Of a DNA stretch of 24,974 nucleotides, positions 7,285-14,983 are shown piece by piece; within the stretch, counting starts at the first letter, position 1, and each line of letters starts with the position of its first letter. Made by a program: the position numbers and the translations under genes. The notes under the pieces are model-generated. The model saw nothing but the letters and a program-made list of their open reading frames with translations, was not told the origin of the DNA and made no database searches. The DNA comes from CAZBUK01 sp964495085 (GTDB lineage Bacteria; Bacteroidota; Ignavibacteria; T3Sed10-11): NCBI GenBank assembly GCA_964495085.1, contig CAZBUK010000055.1:1-24974 (forward strand), in the 5' to 3' direction.

Positions 7285-8622
7285 ATGAGTCGGTTAAGCG
7301 AGAGTTTTCGTAATATTTTCAAGATTCAGGAGCTCCGGACACGCATCATTTTTACGGCAGCGATTCTGATCGTTGCGCGGATCGGGGCGCATATTACTTT
7401 ACCGGGAGTCGATGCAAGCGTACTTGCGGCAACGATGCGCGAACAGGCGCAGGATACGCTCTTCGGCCTCTACGACCTGTTCGTCGGCGGAGCATTCAGC
7501 AACGCTGCGATCTTCGCACTCGGTATTATGCCGTACATCAGTGCGTCGATCATTATTCAGCTTCTGGGTGCGGTCGTACCTTACTTCCAGAAACTCCGGC
7601 AGGAAGGCGAAGAGGGCCGAAAGAAGATCATTCAGCTGACCCGCTACGGTACCGTTCTCATTGCCGCCATGCAGGCGTGGGGCGTCAGCGTCAGATTATC
7701 CAGTATGACCGCTGCCACCGTCCCGATCGTCCCCGCAGAGATACAGGGTATCGGATTCACGCTGCAAACCGTCCTCTTTCTCACGACGGGAACCATGTTT
7801 CTCATGTGGCTCGGTGAACAGATCACCGAACGGGGGATCGGTAACGGAATCTCGCTCATCATATTCATCGGCATTGTAGCTCAGTTTCCGCATGCACTCC
7901 TGAACGAATATCAGATGGTGCAGTCCGGCGCCCGCGGATTGATCGTCGAGCTGATTATCATCGCAATGCTGGTATTCGTGATTGCAGCCGTCGTTCTGGT
8001 CACGCAGGGTACGAGGCGGATACCCGTACAGTATGCGAAGCGGGTTGTTGGGCGAAAAGTGTACGGCGGCGTTACGCAGTATATCCCGATGCGGGTGAAC
8101 AGCGCGGGCGTCATGCCTATCATCTTCGCTCAGGCGATCATGTTTATACCGAACACGATTTTGACTTTTTTCCCTGAGAGTGAGTTTATGGCCGGTCTTG
8201 CCCGGCACTTCGATTTTCGATCATTTACGTATTCGTTCCTGTACGCAATGATGGTTATCTTCTTCACCTATTTCTACACGGCCATCGCCTTCAATCCCAA
8301 AGAGGTGAGCGATACGCTGAAGAAACAGGGGGGCTTTATTCCGGGTATACGCCCGGGCAAGCAGACGTCGGATTTCCTCGATAATATTCTGACACGCATA
8401 ACGCTTCCGTCGTCGTTCTTTCTCGCGCTGATAGCGATACTTCCGGCTTTCGCATCCCGTTTCGGAGTGACACCGGCGTTCGCCCAATTCTTCGGGGGCA
8501 CGAGCCTCCTGATCATGGTCGGCGTCTCGCTCGATACGCTACAGCAGATTGAGTCGCATCTGCTGATGCGGCACTACGACGGATTTATGAAGAGCGGCAA
8601 ACTGAGAGGACGGCGTGCGTAG
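7285..8622 (+). CDS. secY: Protein translocase subunit SecY
   Basis: SecY forms the protein-conducting channel of the inner membrane with SecE and SecG. The 445-residue product has the expected ten hydrophobic segments. Family signatures include GALGIMPYISASIIIQLL-type sequence in the second transmembrane region and the cytoplasmic loop VTQGTRRIPVQYAKRVVG. The plug/first periplasmic part follows the N-terminal helix, and the C-terminal loop contains LKKQGGFIPGIRPG. Start ATG at 7285 lies two bases after rplO. In Proteobacteria and Firmicutes secY is often followed by rpmJ or adk; here map follows directly after 27 bp. Confidence 0.98.
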   Translation: MSRLSESFRNIFKIQELRTRIIFTAAILIVARIGAHITLPGVDASVLAATMREQAQDTLFGLYDLFVGGAFSNAAIFALGIMPYISASIIIQLLGAVVPYFQKLRQEGEEGRKKIIQLTRYGTVLIAAMQAWGVSVRLSSMTAATVPIVPAEIQGIGFTLQTVLFLTTGTMFLMWLGEQITERGIGNGISLIIFIGIVAQFPHALLNEYQMVQSGARGLIVELIIIAMLVFVIAAVVLVTQGTRRIPVQYAKRVVGRKVYGGVTQYIPMRVNSAGVMPIIFAQAIMFIPNTILTFFPESEFMAGLARHFDFRSFTYSFLYAMMVIFFTYFYTAIAFNPKEVSDTLKKQGGFIPGIRPGKQTSDFLDNILTRITLPSSFFLALIAILPAFASRFGVTPAFAQFFGGTSLLIMVGVSLDTLQQIESHLLMRHYDGFMKSGKLRGRRA

Positions 8623-8649
8623 GAAACGTAAAAAAGAACCGGTGACGCT

Positions 8650-9414
8650 GTGACGATTCGAACCGCAGAAGAACATAACGGTATGCGTGAGAGCAACCGA
8701 ATCGCTTCCGAAGTTCTCGATCTGCTCGGAAACAGCATCGCGCCCGGGATGACGACCCGCGAGCTCGACGGAATCGCCGACGAGTACATCCAATCGAAAG
8801 GCGCGATACCGGCGTTCAAGGGTTACCGGCAGGGCAATACACCGCCGTATCCCGCAAGCATCTGTACATCGGTCAACGACGAAGTCGTTCACGGAATACC
8901 GGGAGCCCGGACGCTTGCCGAGGGCGATATCATCTCGGTCGACGTCGGCGTCAATAAGAACGGTTTTTTCGGAGATTCCGCCCGGACGTACGCAGTCGGT
9001 GAAATTTCACCGGAAGCCGACCGGCTGCTGAAGGTGACAAGGGAAGCTCTCTTAATCGGTATTGCGGAGGCGCGGGCGGGCAACAGGGTTCACGATATCT
9101 CCGCAGCCATTCAGGAACATGTCGAGAGAAATGGATTCAGTATTGTGAGGGAATTGGTCGGCCATGGGATCGGCAGACACCTGCATGAAGAACCGCCGGT
9201 ACCGAATTACGGACGCCGCGGAACCGGCATGAAGCTTGTCGACGGTCTCGTACTGGCGATCGAGCCGATGGTCAACTCGGGTACCCACCGGGTCGCCGTC
9301 GCACAGGACGGATGGACGGTACGGACGGCCGATGGAAAACATTCGGCGCATTACGAACATGCTATCGTGGTACGGAACGGCGCCCCGGAAATATTAACCC
9401 TCGCATCGCAGTAA
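8650..9414 (+). CDS. map: Methionine aminopeptidase type I
   Basis: Cytoplasmic metalloprotease that removes the initiator methionine from nascent proteins with a small second residue. The 254-residue length fits type Ia without an N-terminal SH3 or zinc extension. Metal ligands are visible at D98, D109, H172, E205 and E236, and substrate-pocket histidines at H81 and H179. This spacing parallels the E. coli enzyme almost residue for residue. The GTG at 8650 gives the normal N-terminus (MTIRTAEEHNGMRESNRIASEVL). The gene sits between secY and infA, consistent with cotranscription with the translation apparatus. Confidence 0.97.
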   Translation: MTIRTAEEHNGMRESNRIASEVLDLLGNSIAPGMTTRELDGIADEYIQSKGAIPAFKGYRQGNTPPYPASICTSVNDEVVHGIPGARTLAEGDIISVDVGVNKNGFFGDSARTYAVGEISPEADRLLKVTREALLIGIAEARAGNRVHDISAAIQEHVERNGFSIVRELVGHGIGRHLHEEPPVPNYGRRGTGMKLVDGLVLAIEPMVNSGTHRVAVAQDGWTVRTADGKHSAHYEHAIVVRNGAPEILTLASQ

Positions 9415-9424
9415 TCGGGTCCTT

Positions 9425-9643
<219 letters not shown>

Positions 9644-9661
9644 TGTGAACGGAGAAGATTC

Positions 9662-9775
9662 ATGAAAGTTCGTGCATCCGTCAAGCGTTTATGTGATAAC
9701 TGCAAGATCGTTCGGCGCAAAGGCGTTGTGCGGGTGATCTGTAAGAACCCAAAACACAAACAGCGACAAGGATAA
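9662..9775 (+). CDS. rpmJ: 50S ribosomal protein L36
   Basis: L36 is the smallest ribosomal protein and stabilises a 23S rRNA junction. The 37-residue product reads MKVRASVKRLCDNC, then KIVRRKGVVRVIC, then KNPKHKQRQG. Zinc ligands C11, C14, C27 and H32 make the CCCH zinc ribbon of the C+ form. A GGAGAAG Shine-Dalgarno lies just before the ATG. The frame is short enough to be missed by length-limited gene finders. Position between infA and rpsM is canonical. Confidence 0.97.
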   Translation: MKVRASVKRLCDNCKIVRRKGVVRVICKNPKHKQRQG

Positions 9776-9791
9776 TCAGGAGGATTCATAG

Positions 9792-10175
9792 GTGGCTCGT
9801 ATCGCAGGTGTCGATTTACCGAAAAATAAGCGCTCGGTCATCGGGCTGACGTATATCTACGGCATCGGAAATACCGCAGCCGGCGAAATTCTCGATAAGG
9901 CGGGAGTGGACCGGAGCAAGAAGATCGCCGAACTGAGCGACGAGGAAGTTGCAAAAATCCGAGCGATCATCACAGCCGATCACAAGGTCGAAGGAGCTCT
10001 GCGCAGCGAAACCCAGATGAACGTCAAACGGCTCATGGATATCGGGTGTTACCGCGGGCTTCGCCACCGGCGGGGATTGCCGGTTAACGGTCAGCGGACC
10101 CGCACGAATGCGCGAACCCGGAAAGGGAAACGGAAAACGGTGGCGGGTAAGAAGAAGGTCGCCGCTAAGAAGTAA
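9792..10175 (+). CDS. rpsM: 30S ribosomal protein S13
   Basis: S13 is at the top of the 30S head and forms intersubunit bridges with L5 and 23S rRNA. The 127-residue product begins MARIAGVDLPKNKRSVIGLTYIYGIG from GTG, preceded by a strong AGGAGG. The conserved GCYRGLRHRRGLPVNGQRTRTNARTRKG segment (about residues 85-112) is intact. After it the protein ends in a lysine-rich tail, GKRKTVAGKKKVAAKK, that lies along the P-site in known ribosomes. Length is slightly above the common 118-122. Confidence 0.98.
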   Translation: MARIAGVDLPKNKRSVIGLTYIYGIGNTAAGEILDKAGVDRSKKIAELSDEEVAKIRAIITADHKVEGALRSETQMNVKRLMDIGCYRGLRHRRGLPVNGQRTRTNARTRKGKRKTVAGKKKVAAKK

Positions 10176-10210
10176 CGATTTAGGTTTTTTTTCGATCAAA
10201 GGAGGATTCA

Positions 10211-10597
10211 TTGGCAAAGACCGCATCCAAGAAAAAACGCAAAGTGCACGTCGATGTAAACGGCAAAGTGCATATTAAAGCGACTTTCAACAACGTTCAG
10301 GTTACCATAACGGATATTTACGGCAATACGATTTCGTGGTCTTCCTCGGGGAAAAATGCGTTCAAGGGTTCGCGTAAGAGCACGCCCTTCGCAGCGCAGG
10401 TGTCCGCAGAAGCGGCCGCAAAAGAGGCGTACAATCTCGGAATGCGGAAAGTTGAGGTATTCGTCAAGGGACCGGGATCCGGCCGGGAAGCGGCGATTCG
10501 ATCGCTCCAGGCGAATGGTTTGGAGATCACGAGCATCCGTGACGTGACCCCGATCCCGCACAACGGCTGCAGACCCCCGAAGAGACGGAGGGTTTAA
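10211..10597 (+). CDS. rpsK: 30S ribosomal protein S11
   Basis: S11 lies on the platform of the 30S subunit near the E-site and the anti-Shine-Dalgarno end of 16S rRNA. The 128-residue product starts from TTG behind a strong AAAGGAGG. Diagnostic parts are the HIKATFNNVQVTITDIYGNTISWSSSG strand pair, GSRKSTPFAAQVSAEAAAKEA, VEVFVKGPGSGREAAIRSLQ and the C-terminal TPIPHNGCRPPKRRRV. Gene order rpsM-rpsK-rpsD-rpoA is the alpha-operon order. Confidence 0.98.
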   Translation: MAKTASKKKRKVHVDVNGKVHIKATFNNVQVTITDIYGNTISWSSSGKNAFKGSRKSTPFAAQVSAEAAAKEAYNLGMRKVEVFVKGPGSGREAAIRSLQANGLEITSIRDVTPIPHNGCRPPKRRRV

Positions 10598-10630
10598 GAG
10601 CCGATATTTTATTAACAAGGAACAAATTGC

Positions 10631-11260
10631 ATGGCGCGTTACACAGAATCAGTATGTAAGCTTTGCCGCCGGGAACGGCAAAAATTATTTCTCAAGGGCA
10701 TCAAATGCTATACCGAAAAATGTCCGGTGGAAAAAAGGAATTATCCGCCTGGACAGCACGGTCTGAGCCGAAGGCAGAAGATTTCGGAGTACGGACTGCA
10801 GCTCCGGGAAAAACAGAAAGTGCGCAGAATGTACGGCATTCTCGAGCGGCAGTTCCGGAACTACTACGAGATAGCATTGAAGCAGCCCGGCAAAACCGGT
10901 GAGACGCTCGTGAAGATTCTCGAGCGCCGGCTCGATAACGTCGTCTATCGACTGGGACTTGCCCCCTCCCGCAAGGCTGCGAGACAACTGGTGCGCCACA
11001 GACATTTTCTGGTGAACGGCCGGCAGGTCGATATCCCTTCATATTTGACCAAACCGGGAGATGTCATCGAGGTGAAACAGAAGAGCAGAAAGCTTGATGT
11101 CATCCACGATTCGATGAAACGGATGAAAGATTCTGCAATGCTCCCCTGGCTGTCGCTCGACAAGGCGAATGTCAGCGGTACGTTTCTGAACATACCCGAA
11201 CGCCAGGATATTCCGCTCAACGCGAACGAACAATTAATCGTCGAGTTATACTCCAAGTAA
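10631..11260 (+). CDS. rpsD: 30S ribosomal protein S4, zinc-binding form
   Basis: S4 nucleates 30S assembly on the 5' domain of 16S rRNA and, in E. coli, represses the alpha operon. The 209-residue product has an N-terminal zinc site with C9, C12, C26 and C31 (C+ form), then NYPPGQHGLSRRQKISEYGLQLREKQK. The S4 RNA-binding domain spans about residues 99-150 (LDNVVYRLGLAPSRKAARQLVRH). The C-terminus is PLNANEQLIVELYSK, as expected. It lies upstream of rpoA with a 21-bp gap. Confidence 0.98.
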   Translation: MARYTESVCKLCRRERQKLFLKGIKCYTEKCPVEKRNYPPGQHGLSRRQKISEYGLQLREKQKVRRMYGILERQFRNYYEIALKQPGKTGETLVKILERRLDNVVYRLGLAPSRKAARQLVRHRHFLVNGRQVDIPSYLTKPGDVIEVKQKSRKLDVIHDSMKRMKDSAMLPWLSLDKANVSGTFLNIPERQDIPLNANEQLIVELYSK

Positions 11261-11281
11261 ACGGTACTGAGGCACGCAAGC

Positions 11282-12277
11282 ATGACAAATACATACATTC
11301 AAATGCCCGAAAAAATCACGATCGATGAAGGCAGCTACACCGATTCATTCGGGCGTTTCGTCATCCAACCCCTCGAAAAAGGGTACGGAGTAACACTGGG
11401 AAATTCTCTCCGCCGGATGCTCATCTCGTCGATACCCGGTATCGCGATAACGGGAATGAGGATCGAGGGCGTTGTACATGAATTTACGACCATACCGGGA
11501 ATGGTTGAAGATGTAGCCGAATTCGTATTGAATCTGAAAGAAGTACGAATCAAACCGGGAGCGGAGAAATCGGGAAAGGTCGTAGTCCAGCTCAAGGGTC
11601 CGGGGGAACTCCGTGCGGCCGACTTGCAGAACGGATCTGAGAGTTTTCTGGTGCTGAATCCCGAACTGCACATCGCGACCCTGAACGAAGAGTGCTCCTC
11701 CGAGCTCGAACTACGTTACGGAACCGGCATCGGGTACGTGCCGGGCGAAGAAATCGATCGTACGGATTTTTCCCACGATATGATCGCCATAGACGCGATC
11801 TATTCGCCGGTGCGCAACGTCAGGTACTTCGTCGAGCAAACCCGGGTCGGCCAGAAAACGGATTATGAGAAACTGATTATCGAGATCGATACCGACGGCT
11901 CGCTCACGCCGGTCGATGCGCTGAAGAGTGCGGCCGGAATTCTCAAAGATCATATCCAGTATTTCATCAACCTCAATGTCGCTCACGACGAGCAGCATGT
12001 CGCCGATGATGAAGCGCTGGATCCGGAAGCGCTCCGTATCAAGAAGATTCTGAGTCTCGGTATCGACGAGCTTGAACTCTCGGTCCGCTCTCATAATTGT
12101 CTGAAAGCTGCGGGAATTCAAAGTGTCGGCGAACTCGTCCGGAAAACCGAGCAGGAGCTGTTGAACTACAGGAACTTCGGTCAAAAATCGCTCAACGAAT
12201 TATCCGACCTCGTCCAGAATTTCGGACTAACGTTCGGTATGGACGTAGACCGGTATCTGAAGAGCGGCGGAAAATAA
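11282..12277 (+). CDS. rpoA: DNA-directed RNA polymerase subunit alpha
   Basis: Alpha dimerises to scaffold RNA polymerase assembly, and its C-terminal domain contacts UP elements and activators. The 331-residue product has an alpha-NTD (about 1-240) with the dimerisation helix GVTLGNSLRRMLISSIPG at 36-53. An acidic linker (about 235-255) leads to the alpha-CTD at about 256-322. In the CTD, LSVRSHNCLKAAGI places R269 and N272 at the positions of E. coli R265 and N268, so UP-element DNA binding is likely retained. The protein ends with a short basic SGGK. It lies between rpsD and rplQ. Confidence 0.98.
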   Translation: MTNTYIQMPEKITIDEGSYTDSFGRFVIQPLEKGYGVTLGNSLRRMLISSIPGIAITGMRIEGVVHEFTTIPGMVEDVAEFVLNLKEVRIKPGAEKSGKVVVQLKGPGELRAADLQNGSESFLVLNPELHIATLNEECSSELELRYGTGIGYVPGEEIDRTDFSHDMIAIDAIYSPVRNVRYFVEQTRVGQKTDYEKLIIEIDTDGSLTPVDALKSAAGILKDHIQYFINLNVAHDEQHVADDEALDPEALRIKKILSLGIDELELSVRSHNCLKAAGIQSVGELVRKTEQELLNYRNFGQKSLNELSDLVQNFGLTFGMDVDRYLKSGGK

Positions 12278-12307
12278 TCACTCACGTCATTAAGGTAAAC
12301 GGTAACA

Positions 12308-12940
12308 ATGCGACATCGAGTATCCGGCAGAAAATTGGGTAGAACGGCAAGCCACCGCAAAGCAACACTTTCGGCGCTTTCAACCTCCCTTATAGAACAT
12401 AAACGAATTACCACCACGGTCGCGAAAGCGAAGGAAACACAGCAACGGGTTGAAAAACTCATTACCCGTGCGAAGATCGCTTTTCAGAAAGAATCCACGG
12501 GTGCATCGAAGGACGTCGCTGCAAGACGGGAGGTAGGAAAAATCATCAAGAGCCGGACAGCATTGCGGGAACTCTTCGACGAAATCGCTCCCAAGGTTAC
12601 CGGCAGGAACGGCGGCTATACCCGTGTGGTAAAACTCGGTCAGCGTGACGGAGACGGGGCGCATGTAGCAGTCCTGGAACTGGTGGATTATAACGAAGCG
12701 ATCACAAAGAAAGAGAAGCAGAAAAAAGCAGCGAAAACCGCACAAACCGCCAAAAAAGCTGCAGCCGCGGCTACAGCGTCTGCCGAGGAATCCACCGCAG
12801 CGGAACCTTCAAAAGAGAAAACTTCATCGAAGACCGTAAAGAAATCGTCCAAACCGGCGGCTGACTCCGCTCCCGCTGAAAAACCCGATATTGCGGAAGA
12901 TTCCGGAAAGCCTGAAGAAGAGGCCGATAAAAAAGAGTAA
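12308..12940 (+). CDS. rplQ: 50S ribosomal protein L17 with long C-terminal tail
   Basis: L17 binds 23S rRNA near the tunnel exit. The core (about residues 1-128) is standard: MRHRVSGRKLGRTASHRKATLSALSTSLIEHKRITTT, RREVGKIIKSRTALRELFDEIAP, GGYTRVVKLGQRDGDGAHVAVLELVDY. A tail of about 80 residues follows (131-210), very rich in Lys, Ala, Ser and Glu. It is basic at first and acidic near the end (EEEADKKE). Most bacterial L17 proteins end near residue 120; long tails occur in the Bacteroidota and relatives, which supports an FCB-like origin by inference. This is the last gene of the operon and is followed by a terminator. Confidence 0.97.
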   Translation: MRHRVSGRKLGRTASHRKATLSALSTSLIEHKRITTTVAKAKETQQRVEKLITRAKIAFQKESTGASKDVAARREVGKIIKSRTALRELFDEIAPKVTGRNGGYTRVVKLGQRDGDGAHVAVLELVDYNEAITKKEKQKKAAKTAQTAKKAAAAATASAEESTAAEPSKEKTSSKTVKKSSKPAADSAPAEKPDIAEDSGKPEEEADKKE

Positions 12941-12963
12941 CTATTATCGTCGGTTCAATGTCA

Positions 12964-13015
12964 AGGGAAAATGAATTCACCGCATCGGAGGGTGATTCTC
13001 ATTTTCCCTTTTTTT
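12964..13015 (+). terminator. Intrinsic terminator closing the ribosomal operon
   Basis: A long inverted repeat has left arm at about 12964-12980 (aagggaaaatga, then attcacc) and right arm at about 12991-13010 (ggtgatt, then tcattttccctt). It gives a stem of about 18 bp with one small irregularity and a short loop, and a run of seven T follows directly. This is the structure of a rho-independent terminator. It begins 23 bp after the rplQ stop and ends only about 25 bp before the engB start. Confidence 0.9.
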
Positions 13016-13040
13016 ATTTATATTACGAGGGTTGTAAACG

Positions 13041-13640
13041 ATGAAGATCACGACTGCCGAATTCATCATCAGCGCGGCGCATCTCCATCAGATCCCTGTA
13101 TCGGAACTCCCGGAAGTAGCGTTTATCGGACGATCGAACGTCGGAAAGTCGAGCCTGATCAACTCCGTATGCAACCGGAAATCGCTCGCTAAGACCAGCT
13201 CGCAGCCCGGTAAAACACGCGTCCTGAATTTTTACCGGATCAACGATGTGCTCCACTTCGTCGATCTGCCGGGTTACGGTTATGCAAAAGTACCCGACCA
13301 GATAAAATCCGGATGGCAAAAGATCATCGAAGGCTATCTGAAATCGCGTCAAAATCTGAAACTCGGCCTCGTCCTGCTCGATGCACGGCATGAACCGACG
13401 AGACTGGACGTCTCGATGATCGAATGGCTCGAGTACTACGATATCCCGTTTGCGATCATACTGACGAAATCCGATAAGGTCCCCCGGCAGAAATTGCGCC
13501 ACCGCGTCGAAGAGGTAAAAATGACGACCGCAGATCTCGAACACCGACTGGACGTTCTCGCATACTCATCCGTCAGCGGAGAGGGGAAACCTTCGCTCAC
13601 CTCGTTAATTCATACCGCCGTTACCAAAAGCCGAAAATAA
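13041..13640 (+). CDS. engB: Ribosome biogenesis GTPase EngB (YihA/YsxC)
   Basis: EngB is a small cytoplasmic TRAFAC GTPase needed for late assembly of the 50S subunit. The 199-residue product carries all G motifs: G1 GRSNVGKS at 30-37, G2 in the SSQPGKTRVLNFY region with T59, G3 DLPG at 75-78 within DLPGYGYAKVP, G4 TKSD at 142-145, and G5 SSVSG at 176-180. The GYGYAK extension after G3 separates EngB from Era and EngA. The gene follows the ribosomal operon terminator closely and precedes an aminotransferase by 28 bp. It fits functionally with the ribosomal genes upstream. Confidence 0.97.
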   Translation: MKITTAEFIISAAHLHQIPVSELPEVAFIGRSNVGKSSLINSVCNRKSLAKTSSQPGKTRVLNFYRINDVLHFVDLPGYGYAKVPDQIKSGWQKIIEGYLKSRQNLKLGLVLLDARHEPTRLDVSMIEWLEYYDIPFAIILTKSDKVPRQKLRHRVEEVKMTTADLEHRLDVLAYSSVSGEGKPSLTSLIHTAVTKSRK

Positions 13641-13668
13641 AATGCATAGACCAACAGGAGATTGATAT

Positions 13669-14811
13669 ATGATCAAGAAGAGACTCTACACACCCGGCCC
13701 GACACCGGTTCCCGAAAGCGTTATGCTCACCATGGCGGAACCGATCATTCATCACCGCCATCCGGAATTTCAGGATATTCTGACAAGCATTAATGAAAAT
13801 TTAAACTATCTGTTTCAAACATCACAGGGTGTGATGACGCTTACCTCCTCCGGTACCGGAGCTATGGAAGCTTCGGTGTGCAATCTGCTCTCCGCGGGGG
13901 ATACCGCAGTGTTCGTGAACGGAGGCAAGTTCGGTGAACGTTGGGGAGAACTGCTGCGGGCCTACGGAGTTCAAGCCCTGGAGATTACCATGCCGTGGGG
14001 CACGCCGGTCGGTCCCGATGCCGTCGTAGAAGTACTTCGTAAAAATCCGTCGGCGAAAGCCGTGTATCTGACACACAGCGAAACATCTACCGGAACCGCT
14101 TCCGATGTCAAATCCATCGCGAAAGCGGTTCACGCACACAGCGACTCCGTTGCCGTCGTCGTCGACGGTATTACATCGGTGGGAGCGATGGAATTGAAGA
14201 TGGACGAGTGGGATCTCGATATCGTGGTAACGGGATCACAGAAGGGATTGATGATTCCGCCAGGTCTTGCGTTTGTCGCCGTGAGCGAACGGGCATGGGG
14301 TGTGATCGGGCAGGCGAAGGCGCCGCGATATTATTTCGATTTGAAGGCGGCTAAAAAAGCATTGGGGAAGAACGATACGCCCTGGACACCGGCTGTAACG
14401 CTGATTATCGGTCTGGATAAGGCGCTCAAAATGCTTCGCGATGAAGGGATTGAAAACGTCTGGCAACGTCACGACCGGTTGGCTCGCGCGCTTCGTGCGG
14501 GCTGTACCGGCCTCGGTTTGAAGCTCTTTTCGTCGTCGCCTTCCAACGCATTAACCGCTGTCTATGTCCCCGAAGGCGTTGAATTTAAAAAATTCAATTC
14601 GGTCATCAAACAGAGTTACGGGATAACGGTAGCCGGAGGTCAGGGCGACCTGAAAGGAAAGATCTTCCGGGTTTCGCACCTAGGGTATTACGATGAACTC
14701 GATATATTGACGGTGATGGCGGCGATCGAGCGCACGCTCGCCGATACGGGAGTTCCCGTCCGGGCCGGCGACGGACTCGCGGCTGCTCAGGATATCCTGA
14801 TGCAGAAATAG
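13669..14811 (+). CDS. Class V PLP aminotransferase (AGXT/serine-pyruvate type)
   Basis: Fold-type I aminotransferase of about 380 residues in the alanine-glyoxylate/serine-pyruvate branch of class V. The N-terminus YTPGPTPVP and HHRHPEF block, the SGTGAMEA loop (about 61-68) that binds the cofactor phosphate, D166 in VDGITSVG and the PLP lysine K192 in TGSQKGLMIPPG are all visible. An AGGAG precedes the ATG. The next gene is serA, so the most economical reading is that it transaminates phosphohydroxypyruvate to phosphoserine in place of SerC. Serine-glyoxylate or alanine-glyoxylate activity is the alternative. The family is certain; the substrate is inferred from context only. Confidence 0.85.
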   Translation: MIKKRLYTPGPTPVPESVMLTMAEPIIHHRHPEFQDILTSINENLNYLFQTSQGVMTLTSSGTGAMEASVCNLLSAGDTAVFVNGGKFGERWGELLRAYGVQALEITMPWGTPVGPDAVVEVLRKNPSAKAVYLTHSETSTGTASDVKSIAKAVHAHSDSVAVVVDGITSVGAMELKMDEWDLDIVVTGSQKGLMIPPGLAFVAVSERAWGVIGQAKAPRYYFDLKAAKKALGKNDTPWTPAVTLIIGLDKALKMLRDEGIENVWQRHDRLARALRAGCTGLGLKLFSSSPSNALTAVYVPEGVEFKKFNSVIKQSYGITVAGGQGDLKGKIFRVSHLGYYDELDILTVMAAIERTLADTGVPVRAGDGLAAAQDILMQK

Positions 14812-14814
14812 GAG

Positions 14815-14860
14815 GTTGAAGGAAGAAGCTCGTACGAACTCTGTAAGATTCTCTTTCAAC
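14815..14860 (+). other. Possible hairpin in the leader of serA
   Basis: The 172-bp spacer between the aminotransferase and serA starts with an imperfect hairpin. The outer arms are gttgaagga at 14815 and the matching ctctttcaac ending at 14860. Inside lies a near-perfect 14-base palindrome centred on tcgtacga. There is no T tract after it, so it is not an obvious terminator. It might be a leader structure or an RNA-processing site. The rest of the spacer (to 14983) holds no open frame or recognisable riboswitch that I can name. Confidence 0.25.
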
Positions 14861-14983
14861 ATATAACATCCCGACGGAGACACCACGCAGAGCATCGGTA
14901 CGGGACATGCCGCTGCTCCAATACGGGCGGACGGGTACATACAATTCATCCAGATCGATATCACCATATAAAACGGAAACGAA

